A stretch of DNA of 64,000 nt, from positions 1,308,001-1,372,000 of the forward strand of contig NZ_CP122960.1 in NCBI RefSeq assembly GCF_029854195.1, read 5' to 3'. Shown here in pieces: positions 1 to 8,648 of the stretch. The notes beneath the pieces are model-generated. The model did not search any database and was not told where the DNA came from. It saw nothing but the letters and a program-made list of their open reading frames with translations. Each line of letters begins with the position of its first letter. Position 1 is the first letter of the stretch. This DNA is from Amylibacter sp. IMCC11727 (GTDB lineage: Bacteria > Pseudomonadota > Alphaproteobacteria > Rhodobacterales > Rhodobacteraceae). The position numbers were made by a program, and so were the translations under genes.

Positions 1-37
1 CCCACTGGCCCTGCGGCTGTCATTTTAGAAGGCTTTA

Positions 38-1909
38 ATGAGCGCATCTGAAACACCACGTTTGAACGCCCGTCAGGCCTATGGCCGATTGTGGCGTGAT
101 TGGCTCGCTCCATATTGGCCTGCGATGCTTTTGGCCCTGTTTTTTATGGTGATTGTGGCCTTTGCCACCGCTGGCTATGCCAAATTTATGGAATGGGTCA
201 TCGCCGCTCTGGAAACAGAAAATTTCACTGTCACATGGTGGGGGCCCGTTGGCATTATCGCGCTGACCTTTACCAAAGGACTGGGGCACTATTTGCAACA
301 AGTGGTGCAAAATCGTGTGCTGAGTCGTGTTCAAGCCGAGATGCAAAAGCATATGTTCGATCGGCTGGTTTACATGGATTTGGCCCATCTTTTGGCCGAA
401 GCCCCCGCTGCTTTGGCTGCTCGTTTTTCTGCAGATATCGAACTGGTGCGCCAAGCCTCGATCCTTGTGTTTGGCTCGGTGCGCGATGTTTTGACCTTGA
501 TCGCCGCAATTGTGGTGATGCTCTCTATTGATTGGGCCATGGCCATTGGGTTGGTGTTGGTCTTTGCACTGGCATTTGGCCCCATTGGAATCGCAGGCGC
601 GCGCATTCGCCGAATTGCTGCAGAAACGCAGGGCGAAATCGCCCATATGACCGAAAACGTGAATGAAGGCCTGTCTGGCATTCGGATGGTGCGGACGTAT
701 CAGCTCGAAGAATGGCTTAAAGGATCATCAAACGGAGTGTTTGATAAACTTTATGGTTTGCGCGTGTCTTTGGTGAAATGGCAGGCGCTGATTACCCCGA
801 TGATCGAAGTTCTGGCAGGGGTCGCGATTGCCGTTTTGTTGTTCCTTGTGGCGTGGCGTTTGCAATCAGGGGCCATTGAACTGGCTGGGTTTATTGGCCT
901 GATCACGGCGCTCGGCGTGGCGACAAACCCTGCGCGTAAACTTGGTGGCGCCTATGCTGTTGGTCTGCAAGGGATGGCGGCGCTTGAACGGGTTTATGCG
1001 CTTTATGATGCCGAAAATGACATTTCCGATGGGGACTTCGTTTATGAAAATGGCGCGCGTCCTAAAGGGGATATCGCATTCAAAAACGTCAGCTTTGTTT
1101 ATCCTGATGGATATGCAGCCCTGCATGATATCAATCTGAACATCAAAGCGGGCAAAACATATGCTTTTGTCGGGCGCTCTGGCGCGGGGAAATCCACGAT
1201 TTTCAACCTGCTGCCGCGTTTGTTTGACGCCACGCAAGGGCAGATCAGCATTGATGGCCGCGATATCACCCAGCACACGCTGTCATCCCTGCGCGATCAA
1301 ATTTCGGTGGTATCCCAAGACAGCGTTCTGCTGACAGGCACGGTTCTGGAAAACATCGGTTTTGGCCGCGAAGGGGCTAACAAAGACGCCTGCATCGCCG
1401 CCGCCAAGGCCGCCGCAGCGGATGAGTTCATTACCGCGCTGCCCAAAGGCTATGAAACACACATCGACCCAACGAAAGCCAGCTTTTCAGGGGGGGAACG
1501 CCAACGCCTGTCCATTGCGCGCGCGATTTTGCGCGATGCGCCGATCCTGATGCTCGACGAGCCAACATCCGCTCTTGATGCCCAATCCGAAGCCGCCATT
1601 CGAACAGCACTCGATACACTGTCCAAGGATCGCACAACACTGGTGATTGCGCACCGCTTGGCCACGATTATGGATGCAGATCAGATTGTGGTGATGGATC
1701 ACGGGCGCATTATTGACCAAGGCACGCACGAAGAATTGCTGGCGCGCGGCGGCATATACACCGAGCTTTATAACCTGCAATTCGACATGAAAGCCGAAAA
1801 TAGAGATGGCCAGCGGGCGCGATCCTTTGCAGGCTCAAATCGGCGGCGTGGATTGATGGAAATGTTCGGGCGTTTCATGGGGTTTGGCAACCCGACAGAT
1901 CCGCTTTAG
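38..1909 (+). CDS. ABC exporter, fused membrane and ATPase domains (MsbA-like)
   Basis: A 623-residue half-transporter of the MsbA/LmrA type, which would work as a homodimer in the inner membrane. Residues about 30-320 hold the hydrophobic transmembrane domain. The ATPase domain follows, with Walker A GRSGAGKST near residue 378, the ABC signature SGGERQRLS near 484, Walker B ILMLDEP near 505 and the H-loop histidine in IAHRLAT. The start is supported by AGAAGG six bases upstream. The exported substrate cannot be told from sequence; lipid, lipopolysaccharide precursor or drug are usual for the family. It ends 16 bp from the convergent glycosyltransferase gene. The family call is firm and the substrate unknown. 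Confidence 0.92.
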   Translation: MSASETPRLNARQAYGRLWRDWLAPYWPAMLLALFFMVIVAFATAGYAKFMEWVIAALETENFTVTWWGPVGIIALTFTKGLGHYLQQVVQNRVLSRVQAEMQKHMFDRLVYMDLAHLLAEAPAALAARFSADIELVRQASILVFGSVRDVLTLIAAIVVMLSIDWAMAIGLVLVFALAFGPIGIAGARIRRIAAETQGEIAHMTENVNEGLSGIRMVRTYQLEEWLKGSSNGVFDKLYGLRVSLVKWQALITPMIEVLAGVAIAVLLFLVAWRLQSGAIELAGFIGLITALGVATNPARKLGGAYAVGLQGMAALERVYALYDAENDISDGDFVYENGARPKGDIAFKNVSFVYPDGYAALHDINLNIKAGKTYAFVGRSGAGKSTIFNLLPRLFDATQGQISIDGRDITQHTLSSLRDQISVVSQDSVLLTGTVLENIGFGREGANKDACIAAAKAAAADEFITALPKGYETHIDPTKASFSGGERQRLSIARAILRDAPILMLDEPTSALDAQSEAAIRTALDTLSKDRTTLVIAHRLATIMDADQIVVMDHGRIIDQGTHEELLARGGIYTELYNLQFDMKAENRDGQRARSFAGSNRRRGLMEMFGRFMGFGNPTDPL

Positions 1910-1925
1910 GAATTGTTCACAGGCC

Positions 1926-2600
1926 CTAGTATTTCTTTGCAAGGGTTTCGGGGGACGCCCCCAGCAGATATTTGCCCAGCGTCAGCAGGTTCTTACTGCC
2001 ACGTTTCAGGTATCCGTCCTGTTCATATTTCGCGGCGCTTGTTGTGGCTGTCGCAGGCAGTTGCACCAACTGGCGGCGTAATTTGCGCACCAAGGCCACA
2101 TCTTCCATCAACGGGATATCTGGGTAGCCCCCAACGGAGCCGTAAAGCGAGGTCGAAATCAGCAAACCCTGATCCCCATATGGCAGCCCAAACAGGCGCG
2201 AGCGCAAATTGGCCCAACCCGCCGTGCGCTTGGCCGCCGGCGATGGGCTGTCAAAGGCCAGCTGAAAATACCCAGCCTTTTGCGATGTTGTAATGTGGTG
2301 GCGCACCACGCGCGGCCAATCCGCGGATAACTCCGTGTCAGCATGTACAATCAGCATCCACGGCGTTTTCACACTGCGCGCCGCAGTGGCCAGCTGCGTC
2401 CCACGCCCTGGATCACTGTCCACCAAACGCGCCCCAACATCATCCGCGATCTGCGCCGTGTCGTCCGTTGATCCTCCATCGGCAAACACCAGCTCCCCGA
2501 TCAAACCAGCATCCACCCCGTGATACAGGCTCGCAAGCGTTGGCCCGAGCATCGGGGCCGCGTTCAGCGTGGGCAGAATAACAGTTAACGGTGCGGGCAT
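1926..2600 (-). CDS. Family 2 glycosyltransferase, TIGR04283-type
   Basis: A short (224-residue) GT-A fold glycosyltransferase. The N-terminal VILPTLNA strand, the nucleotide-sugar motif DGGSTDDTA and a DxD-like HADTE segment are all present. It resembles the compact TIGR04283 family, often found near radical-SAM or phosphatase genes. No signal peptide or membrane anchor is seen, so it should act in the cytoplasm. I chose the ATG at 2600; an in-frame TTG at 2627 would add nine unremarkable residues. It converges with the ABC exporter and is divergent from the ygfZ-like gene 81 bp away. Donor and acceptor are unknown. Confidence 0.8.
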   Translation of the reverse strand: MPAPLTVILPTLNAAPMLGPTLASLYHGVDAGLIGELVFADGGSTDDTAQIADDVGARLVDSDPGRGTQLATAARSVKTPWMLIVHADTELSADWPRVVRHHITTSQKAGYFQLAFDSPSPAAKRTAGWANLRSRLFGLPYGDQGLLISTSLYGSVGGYPDIPLMEDVALVRKLRRQLVQLPATATTSAAKYEQDGYLKRGSKNLLTLGKYLLGASPETLAKKY

Positions 2601-2681
2601 TGGGGCGCTGGCCTTTGATGGGTTCAAGGTCTACATATCGGATCAAACGCCCAAGGGCGAGCAAGAGTATAAGGCGGCAAA

Positions 2682-3422
2682 ATGGAACGCACGGTTTTAC
2701 GGTTGTCTGGGTCCGATACCCATAAATTTCTAAACGATTTGGTCACAAATGATCTGTCAGGGCTGAAAGACGGGCTTGTTTATGCAGCGATTTTAACGCC
2801 GCAAGGCAAGTATCTGTTTGATTTCTTTTTGGCCACTGACGGGGATGCCATTCTGCTGGATGTTGCGGCGGCACGGGCGCAAGCGCTGGCACAGCGACTG
2901 ACTATGTACAAACTGCGTGCGGATGTAACCATCGAAGACAGCGGCTTGCATGTGCATCGCGGTTTAGGGGCGGCACCTGATGGTGCTCTGGCGGACCCAC
3001 GCCACGCTGCGCTCGGGTGGCGCATGTTTGCAGATGTGGCCCAGCAAGGGGATAACGTGGATTGGGATGCCATTCGCGTGGCGCACTGTATCCCCGAAAC
3101 GGGTGTGGAACTTATTGCGGATGGATCGTTCATTCTGGAATGTGGGTTTGAACGGTTGAACGGTGTTGATTTTCGCAAAGGCTGTTATGTGGGCCAAGAG
3201 GTAACGGCGCGCATGAAACACAAAACTGAACTGCGCAAGGGACTGGTGCGTGTTGATGTGGACGGTTCTGCGGACGTGGGAACAGAGATTATGGCCAATG
3301 ACAAAGTGGCGGGCACACTGTTCACACAGGCGAACGGTCAGGGCATCGCCTATCTGCGGTTTGATCGGGCAAACGGTGAGATGCGCGCAGGGAGGGCCGC
3401 AATCACCTGGTCCAAAGACTAA
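2682..3422 (+). CDS. ygfZ: Folate-binding YgfZ/GcvT-like protein
   Basis: A 246-residue tetrahydrofolate-binding protein of the YgfZ/CAF17 family, which supports maintenance of certain Fe-S enzymes such as MiaB. The family signature K-G-C-Y-x-G-Q-E is intact at about residues 166-173 (KGCYVGQEV), including the conserved cysteine. The protein is shorter than GcvT and lacks its C-terminal part, which separates it from aminomethyltransferase. AAGG lies seven bases before the ATG. The gene ends just before a strong inverted repeat at 3428-3469 that separates it from the convergent phosphatase gene. Confidence 0.9.
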   Translation: MERTVLRLSGSDTHKFLNDLVTNDLSGLKDGLVYAAILTPQGKYLFDFFLATDGDAILLDVAAARAQALAQRLTMYKLRADVTIEDSGLHVHRGLGAAPDGALADPRHAALGWRMFADVAQQGDNVDWDAIRVAHCIPETGVELIADGSFILECGFERLNGVDFRKGCYVGQEVTARMKHKTELRKGLVRVDVDGSADVGTEIMANDKVAGTLFTQANGQGIAYLRFDRANGEMRAGRAAITWSKD

Positions 3423-3427
3423 CCAAA

Positions 3428-3469
3428 CCCTAACGTCGACACGTCTATTTGGACGTGTCGACGTTAGGG
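3428..3469. repeat. Palindromic element, copy 1 (18-bp arms)
   Basis: Perfect 18-base arms, CCCTAACGTCGACACGTC and its complement, surround a 6-base loop (TATTTG). The element lies in a convergent gene junction. A second copy with the same core, CGACACGTC...GACGTGTCG, lies at 36825-36858 in another convergent junction. No T-tract follows on either strand, so it is not a classical intrinsic terminator, though it may still end transcripts or act as a REP-like element. Confidence 0.85.
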
Positions 3470-3548
3470 AATTGTTAAGATTTATGACACGGGGACGCCG
3501 TGCAGCGACTGCGACACTTATTCAAAATTTCAGCTAAATCTAAACGGC

Positions 3549-4340
3549 TTAGTCGTTGCGGACCAGTTTGCAGAAGCGATCAAAAACCTGTTCGTTGGCG
3601 GCAATAACAGTGCCGTCATCAATCGGGTTGCTACCCTTTTCCATACTGTCGATCAGGCCACCGGCCTCTTTTACCAACAACAAACCAGCAGCCATATCCC
3701 AAGGTTTCAGGTTGCGCTCCCAAAACCCGTCGTACCGACCCGCAGCCGTATACGCCAGATCGAGCGATGCTGCACCCCAACGGCGCACACCCGCACAACC
3801 GGGCAGGATACGGGCCAAATCTGCCAGTGTTTCTGGCAGATCAGACCGTCCCGCAAACGGCAAGCCCGTTGCAAAAATCATCTGAATCATGTCGCGGCGG
3901 CCAGACACCCGCAGACGACGATCGTTCATCCACGCACCAGCGCCTTTTTCAGCGGCAAACAATTCTTCCCCTGCAGGGTTAAACACCACGGCGGCAACGA
4001 TTTCGCCTTTGTGCTCCAGCGCAATGGAAATCGCCCAATGGGGCAGGCCGTGCAAAAAGTTGGTTGTCCCATCCAGCGGATCCACGATCCAGCGCCGTGT
4101 GGGGTCATCCCCAGCAATCTCTTTGCTTTCTTCTGCCAACCAGCCGTAATTCGGGCGGGCTTCCATCAGCTCTTCTTTCAGAATCTCTTCGGCTTTCAGG
4201 TCCGCTTTGGACACGAAATCACCAGGACCCTTGGTGCTGACTTGCAGGTTTTCCACCTCGCCAAAGTCGCGCATCAAAGAGCGGCCAGCGCGACGCGCGG
4301 CTTTGATCATAATATTAATATTTGCAGACATTTGCGACAT
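3549..4340 (-). CDS. Inositol monophosphatase family protein (SuhB-like)
   Basis: A 263-residue Mg-dependent, Li-sensitive phosphatase. All three metal-site motifs are present: EES in WLAEESKE, DPLDGTTN in the middle, and WDMAAG near the C-terminus. Length and motif order match bacterial SuhB/IMPase proteins. The likely reaction is inositol-1-phosphate hydrolysis, but members also act on other sugar phosphates or aid ribosome maturation, and sequence alone cannot choose. AGGA precedes the ATG. It is 66 bp downstream of, and co-directional with, the metR gene, so cotranscription is possible. Confidence 0.88.
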   Translation of the reverse strand: MSQMSANINIMIKAARRAGRSLMRDFGEVENLQVSTKGPGDFVSKADLKAEEILKEELMEARPNYGWLAEESKEIAGDDPTRRWIVDPLDGTTNFLHGLPHWAISIALEHKGEIVAAVVFNPAGEELFAAEKGAGAWMNDRRLRVSGRRDMIQMIFATGLPFAGRSDLPETLADLARILPGCAGVRRWGAASLDLAYTAAGRYDGFWERNLKPWDMAAGLLLVKEAGGLIDSMEKGSNPIDDGTVIAANEQVFDRFCKLVRND

Positions 4341-4406
4341 GGGAGCAGTCCTGTAGCTGGGGTTGGCTGCTCTTTATGCCGCTGCGTGCAGGATGCCAAG
4401 CAAATT

Positions 4407-5303
4407 TTAATCGTTGGCCTGTCTGTCGCGCGTGATCATCACAAAATCGCGCATATAGCCGTTGTCCACCTCACTGGATCGGATCGCCGCATACAACCGC
4501 CGCGTTAACCCATTCGGCGTCAGCGGTTTGGCCACAAAATCATGCCCGTATTTTTCCTCTGCAATCACCCAATCTGGCAAAACTGCCACCCCACGGCCAG
4601 AGGCAACAAGCAGCATGATAACTGCGGTCAATTCAACCTGGCGCAAGGATTTGGGTTCCACGCGGGCAGGGGTCAGCAGCTCGGTAAACACATCAAGGCG
4701 TGTTTTATCAACGGGGTACGTGATCAGCGCCTCATCGCGAAAATCTTCCGCCTCAACAAAGGATTTCTCTGCCAGCGGATGGTTTCGGGCGCAGACAAAT
4801 GTGGGTGCGTAATCCAACAGCGGGATAAATTCGACCCCGTCCAAATCTTCGGGATCGGCGGAAATCACCAAATCCACCTCTTCACGCTGCAAAGCGGGCA
4901 AGGCATCAAACGCAAGCCCTGGGCGAATATCCACATCCACATTGGGCCAGGTTTTGCGAAATTCTTCAAGCACGGGAAACAGCCATTCAAAACACGCGTG
5001 ACATTCAATGGCAATGTGCATGCGGCCTGCTTTGCCTGCAATCAGATCGGCAAAGTCATCTTCTAAGGCGTCAATTTGGGGCAGCACTTTTTCTGCGAGT
5101 TTCAACAGCTTATGCCCTGCTTTGGACAGTTTCAGCGGCTTTGACCGGCGCAAGAACAGCTCCATCCCGACCTGTTCTTCCAAGGCTTTAATCTGATGGG
5201 ATAGGGCGGATTGCGTAACATTCAAAACCTCGGCCGCGCGGGCTAGGCCGCCTTGCTCGTGAATGGCGCGGATGGAGCGCAGATGGCGAAATTCAAGATA
5301 CAT
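4407..5303 (-). CDS. metR: LysR-family regulator of methionine biosynthesis, MetR
   Basis: A 298-residue LysR-type regulator. The winged helix-turn-helix occupies residues 1-62 (GLARAAEVLNVTQSALSHQ), followed by a periplasmic-binding-protein-like sensor domain. The segment ECHACFEWL near residue 100 is close to the ECHTCFDWL of enterobacterial MetR, which senses homocysteine. The gene is divergent from metF and the 107-bp gap carries a perfect MetR-type TGAA-N5-TTCA site at 5348-5360. Regulation of both genes from that site is the natural inference. Confidence 0.88.
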   Translation of the reverse strand: MYLEFRHLRSIRAIHEQGGLARAAEVLNVTQSALSHQIKALEEQVGMELFLRRSKPLKLSKAGHKLLKLAEKVLPQIDALEDDFADLIAGKAGRMHIAIECHACFEWLFPVLEEFRKTWPNVDVDIRPGLAFDALPALQREEVDLVISADPEDLDGVEFIPLLDYAPTFVCARNHPLAEKSFVEAEDFRDEALITYPVDKTRLDVFTELLTPARVEPKSLRQVELTAVIMLLVASGRGVAVLPDWVIAEEKYGHDFVAKPLTPNGLTRRLYAAIRSSEVDNGYMRDFVMITRDRQAND

Positions 5304-5347
5304 GATGGGCTCAATATGAATGGTTCGCGTATTTATTATTAGAATTA

Positions 5348-5360
5348 TGAATTTGATTCA
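5348..5360. promoter_or_regulatory. MetR operator TGAA-N5-TTCA
   Basis: TGAATTTGATTCA matches the established MetR consensus TGAANNNNNTTCA exactly. It lies midway between the divergent metR and metF starts. Confidence 0.85.
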
Positions 5361-5410
5361 ATCATATTTCTGGTGTCCTTGGACAGGGCAAACCATGAAA
5401 GAGACCCGCC

Positions 5411-6283
5411 ATGCCCCGTGACTTCGATTTATCCTTTGAATTTTTCCCACCCAAGTCTTTGGACGCCAGCTTTCGTCTGTGGGCAGCGGTAGAAACCTTG
5501 CAGGTATTTTCCCCCGATTTCATGTCCATCACATATGGTGCGGGCGGCTCCACACGGGATCTGACCTGTTCTGCGGCGGGTGTGATCGCAAAAAACTACG
5601 GTGTGCCTGTGGCAGGGCACCTGACTTGTGTGAATGCCAGCACAGACGAAACCCTGTCCGTGGCACGGGCCTATGCGGCCAAAGGCATTCGGCGCATCGT
5701 TGCACTGCGCGGTGATGGAACGGGCCCAAATGGCCAGTTTTCCCCTCATGCGGATGGATTTGCAGGTTCGGTTGACCTGATCGCGGCGCTCAAATCTCTT
5801 GGAGATTTTGACATCACGGTCGCGGCTTATCCCAATCGCCACCCAGATGCAGGGTCTGACACAGCAGATGTGGATCATCTAAAGGCCAAATTCGATGCTG
5901 GGGCGGATCGCGCCATCACACAATTTTTCTTTGAGTCAGAGGATTTCCTGCGCTTTCGCGATAAATGCGCGGCGGCAGGCATTCACCAACCGATTGTGCC
6001 TGGCGTTCTGCCTATCGAAAATTGGGCCAAAGCCCGTAAGTTTGCGAAAGGCTGCGCCATCCCAATCCCATCTTGGTTGGAAGAAGGCTTTCGTCATGCC
6101 AAGGCTGCGGATACCGAACGCCTGTTCGCAACGGCTCTTTGCACAGAATTGTGTGACGACCTGCTGCGCGAAGGGGTGACGGGGCTGCATTTTTACACGC
6201 TTAACGATCCAACACTCAGCGCAGATGTGTGTCGCGCCCTTGGCAGAACGCCGCGTCATTTGGCTCTGCAAGCCACCGCTTGA
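5411..6283 (+). CDS. metF: Methylenetetrahydrofolate reductase
   Basis: A 290-residue flavoprotein that reduces 5,10-methylene-THF to 5-methyl-THF, the methyl donor for methionine synthase. The N-terminal FEFFPPKS with its catalytic glutamate, the ITYGAGGSTR segment, ALRGD and the YPNRHP equivalent of YPE-H-P are all visible. The length matches bacterial MetF. It is divergent from metR with a MetR site in between. Purine-rich GAAAGAGA precedes the ATG. Confidence 0.95.
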   Translation: MPRDFDLSFEFFPPKSLDASFRLWAAVETLQVFSPDFMSITYGAGGSTRDLTCSAAGVIAKNYGVPVAGHLTCVNASTDETLSVARAYAAKGIRRIVALRGDGTGPNGQFSPHADGFAGSVDLIAALKSLGDFDITVAAYPNRHPDAGSDTADVDHLKAKFDAGADRAITQFFFESEDFLRFRDKCAAAGIHQPIVPGVLPIENWAKARKFAKGCAIPIPSWLEEGFRHAKAADTERLFATALCTELCDDLLREGVTGLHFYTLNDPTLSADVCRALGRTPRHLALQATA

Positions 6284-6347
6284 TCCTTGAAGGATAAGGG
6301 CGCTTGGCCGTAGGCTCTGGCAAAGACCAAAATGCCGGAGCCAACTC

Positions 6348-6830
6348 ATGCGTGATCTAAAACCTGCCAAATCCCCTGCGGACTTCCCAAAGCCCGAAGA
6401 CGTGGCAAATTGGACAGGATTGGAATACCTGCAAAAAACCCTCACAGGCGAAGTGGCCGCACCCCCCATCGCGGGCCTGATGAATTTCCGACTGGAAAGC
6501 ATCGAAGAGGGCCGCGCGGTGTTTCGCGGTATCCCAAAATTTGAATCCGCCAATCCGATGGGAACCACCCACGGCGGCTGGTACGGCGCGATCCTCGACA
6601 GTGTTATGGCTTGCGCCATCATGTCGAAAATCGGCAAGGGCCAAAGCTATACAACCTTGGAATACAAGGTAAATATCGTGCGCCCCGTGCCCGAAGGCAT
6701 GGAGGTTGAAGCCGTGAGCGTGGCAGGGCATGTGGGGCGATCCACAGGTGTGGCAGATGCCGAAATGCGTGGTCTGAAAGATGGTAAATTATATGCCACG
6801 GCTTCGACAACCTGCATGCGCGTCGTGTGA
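6348..6830 (+). CDS. PaaI-family (hotdog) thioesterase
   Basis: A 160-residue single hotdog-fold protein. The core THGGWYGAILDSVMACA carries the H-G-G motif and the helix aspartate typical of PaaI-type acyl-CoA thioesterases. CGGAG lies eight bases before the ATG. It follows metF by 64 bp and could be read from the same transcript, but no functional link is evident. Substrate is unknown; aryl-acyl-CoA or medium-chain acyl-CoA would be typical. Confidence 0.82.
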   Translation: MRDLKPAKSPADFPKPEDVANWTGLEYLQKTLTGEVAAPPIAGLMNFRLESIEEGRAVFRGIPKFESANPMGTTHGGWYGAILDSVMACAIMSKIGKGQSYTTLEYKVNIVRPVPEGMEVEAVSVAGHVGRSTGVADAEMRGLKDGKLYATASTTCMRVV

Positions 6831-6847
6831 CGCGGTTTTTGGAATTT

Positions 6848-6870
6848 GGATATTTTTAGCCAAAAGAAGA
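6848..6870 (+). repeat. Dispersed gene-end motif GGATATTT...CAAAAGAA
   Basis: One of several degenerate copies in this window of a motif running GGATATTT, a short variable spacer, then (G)CCAAAAGAAG. This copy sits at a convergent junction between the thioesterase and PhnD-like genes. Others are at 21989-22010, 37635-37660, 43723-43744 and 45729-45752, and an inverted pair is at 26702-26770. Confidence 0.6.
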
Positions 6871-6883
6871 TACGGACAGTGCA

Positions 6884-7618
6884 TCAATCCGCAGGAAACG
6901 CCCCTAGATCAATCAGCGTTTCTGTGAGCATGGATTTTAGCGTGTCGTCCAATGTTGGACTGCACACATAAGGCAGGCCTTTGCGCGCTTGGGTCCAGCC
7001 GATGACGCGTACATTTTTTGCAGCTTCATCAAACCGTTGCACCAAATCCCATGTGCGGCAATCAATGGCCGCGATGTCGGCTTCGCCATCTGCCACCATC
7101 TGTACGGAATGACGGTGGCTGCCAGAATGCAGCCCCTTGCCATAAAACGCTTTGCGCTCCCCGGTTTGTGCGGTCACATCAGCGGTGATGCTCAGATATC
7201 CAGACAAAGACACCCGATCGTTAAACGCCAGCCGCTTGCCGACCATCGCGTCAAGGGGCAGGGTTGGGGCTCCGTCACGCGGGGGAATCACATTTGTCCC
7301 GCGCCCCGTAGCAATAATGGCAGAGCGATAAAGCGGACCCATCCCCCCAGTATAGGCCGAAAAATCAGGTTGCGCCAAAATATGCAAGTCAGGGGCCACA
7401 CCACAGGATATCGGCCCCCAGCAGGTTTGGGAAAACATCAGGCGTGGATGCCGCAACAGCGCATCTGTCTCTTCTTCTGTAGTGGGGCGGTGGAAATCCA
7501 CCAACGGGTCTGCCCCGCGTTTGCGCAACCCATCAAGGATCGCATGCCACAGCGTATCTGTGTCCTCCCGTATTTCGGGCAGGTCATACATGGGCAATGC
7601 AGCGCGGTAGCGGGTCAC
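6884..7618 (-). CDS. PhnD-like phosphonate-type binding protein without signal peptide
   Basis: A 244-residue protein related to the periplasmic binding component of phosphate/phosphonate ABC transporters (PhnD/SsuA fold). Typical hinge and ligand-region segments are visible (LMFSQTCWGP, GKRLAFND, GSHRHSVQMV, GEADIAAID). It starts directly with mature-like sequence and has no signal peptide or lipobox, so it probably stays in the cytoplasm. The GTG start overlaps the desaturase-like stop by four bases. No ABC permease or ATPase is adjacent. Being last in the tmpAB-led operon suggests a phosphonate-related binding or sensing role, which is inference. Confidence 0.72.
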   Translation of the reverse strand: MTRYRAALPMYDLPEIREDTDTLWHAILDGLRKRGADPLVDFHRPTTEEETDALLRHPRLMFSQTCWGPISCGVAPDLHILAQPDFSAYTGGMGPLYRSAIIATGRGTNVIPPRDGAPTLPLDAMVGKRLAFNDRVSLSGYLSITADVTAQTGERKAFYGKGLHSGSHRHSVQMVADGEADIAAIDCRTWDLVQRFDEAAKNVRVIGWTQARKGLPYVCSPTLDDTLKSMLTETLIDLGAFPAD

Positions 7619-8526
7619 TCGGTCTCCTTACTCCGATGCCAAGCCGGATGGGCGACAGGTTCTTTGGCAATTAGAGCATAGGATTGGAACAATTTCCAGT
7701 AATTGGGGAAAACATACCCGTGATTGAGCGCCAACCAGCGTTCGCGATCCTGCGCGTACAAACGTGGAAGATCATACCATGGGGCCGTTGGGTTTTGGTG
7801 GTGAACCAAGTGTAAGTTGTTGTTCAGAAAAAGAAAGCTTAGGGGCGAGCGTTCTACAATCAGGGTGCGCCCTTCGGGGGTTTCATGCCACTGGTGTTCG
7901 GCAAATGTGCGCAAGGAAATGATCGCCGCGCCACCGTAACAGGCGGTCACAAGATAAAGCCAAAGCGGAATTTCAAACACATACACGACGCAAAAGATCA
8001 CGGGTACAAGCCCGATCAGGTGTAAAATCCATGCGCGAATGACAGCAAAGTCACCGCGCAACATGGCCCGGCTATCGCCCAATATCAGCGCCACCGTTGA
8101 CATAATCGGCCCTAAGATCAGTCGTCCAACTAAGGTGTTTGACAAGCCCAGCAGTCCTTTGAACCAGCGCGGAAAGGACTCATAGACATAAAGCGCACGA
8201 TAATAGCTTTCGGGATCGTCAAACGGATCCGTCAGGCGATCATCAGCGTGATGGTTAAGGTGCATTTTACGATAACGATGAAACGGCCAAATCAACCCGA
8301 CATTCATAAACACCAGCGCAGCATTCAGGCGCGCGTTTCGGGTGGGGTGGCCGTGGATCACCTCATGCACCAATGAGGAATGCAGCGCGTTCAGCACCGC
8401 CATGCCAAAGAGGGCGAGCGTGGCAGACAAAGGGAACACAAACATACCAGTCGCAAACCACATGCCATAAGTTGCCACAATCAAGGCAAGCGTTGGCCAT
8501 TCAATTCGCAAAGTGTTGGGTTTCAT
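7615..8526 (-). CDS. Membrane fatty-acid-desaturase-like di-iron protein
   Basis: A 303-residue integral membrane protein of the desaturase/hydroxylase superfamily. The three histidine boxes are present: HEVIH, HLNHH (after HRYRKM) and HLVHH, with hydrophobic segments before and between them. I chose the ATG at 8526, preceded by GAAAG; the longer in-frame start at 8604 adds 26 residues that do not look like the family. Members oxidise lipid acyl chains, carotenoids, sphingoid bases or alkyl groups. Substrate here is unknown. It is preceded by a 122-bp gap and overlaps the PhnD-like gene, within an operon headed by tmpAB, so a role on a trimethylated or phosphonate lipid is conceivable but unproven. 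Confidence 0.8.
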   Translation of the reverse strand: MKPNTLRIEWPTLALIVATYGMWFATGMFVFPLSATLALFGMAVLNALHSSLVHEVIHGHPTRNARLNAALVFMNVGLIWPFHRYRKMHLNHHADDRLTDPFDDPESYYRALYVYESFPRWFKGLLGLSNTLVGRLILGPIMSTVALILGDSRAMLRGDFAVIRAWILHLIGLVPVIFCVVYVFEIPLWLYLVTACYGGAAIISLRTFAEHQWHETPEGRTLIVERSPLSFLFLNNNLHLVHHQNPTAPWYDLPRLYAQDRERWLALNHGYVFPNYWKLFQSYALIAKEPVAHPAWHRSKETE

Positions 8527-8648
8527 GGTGTCTTTCGATGATGCGGGCAGGTGAAATGTCGCCCTGCATGGGCTCAAAAAACGCGAATATGTCGATTGAA
8601 GCAACCGAATTTGCGACGTTTCTTGTCGAAACGCGGACGAAACGGGGA

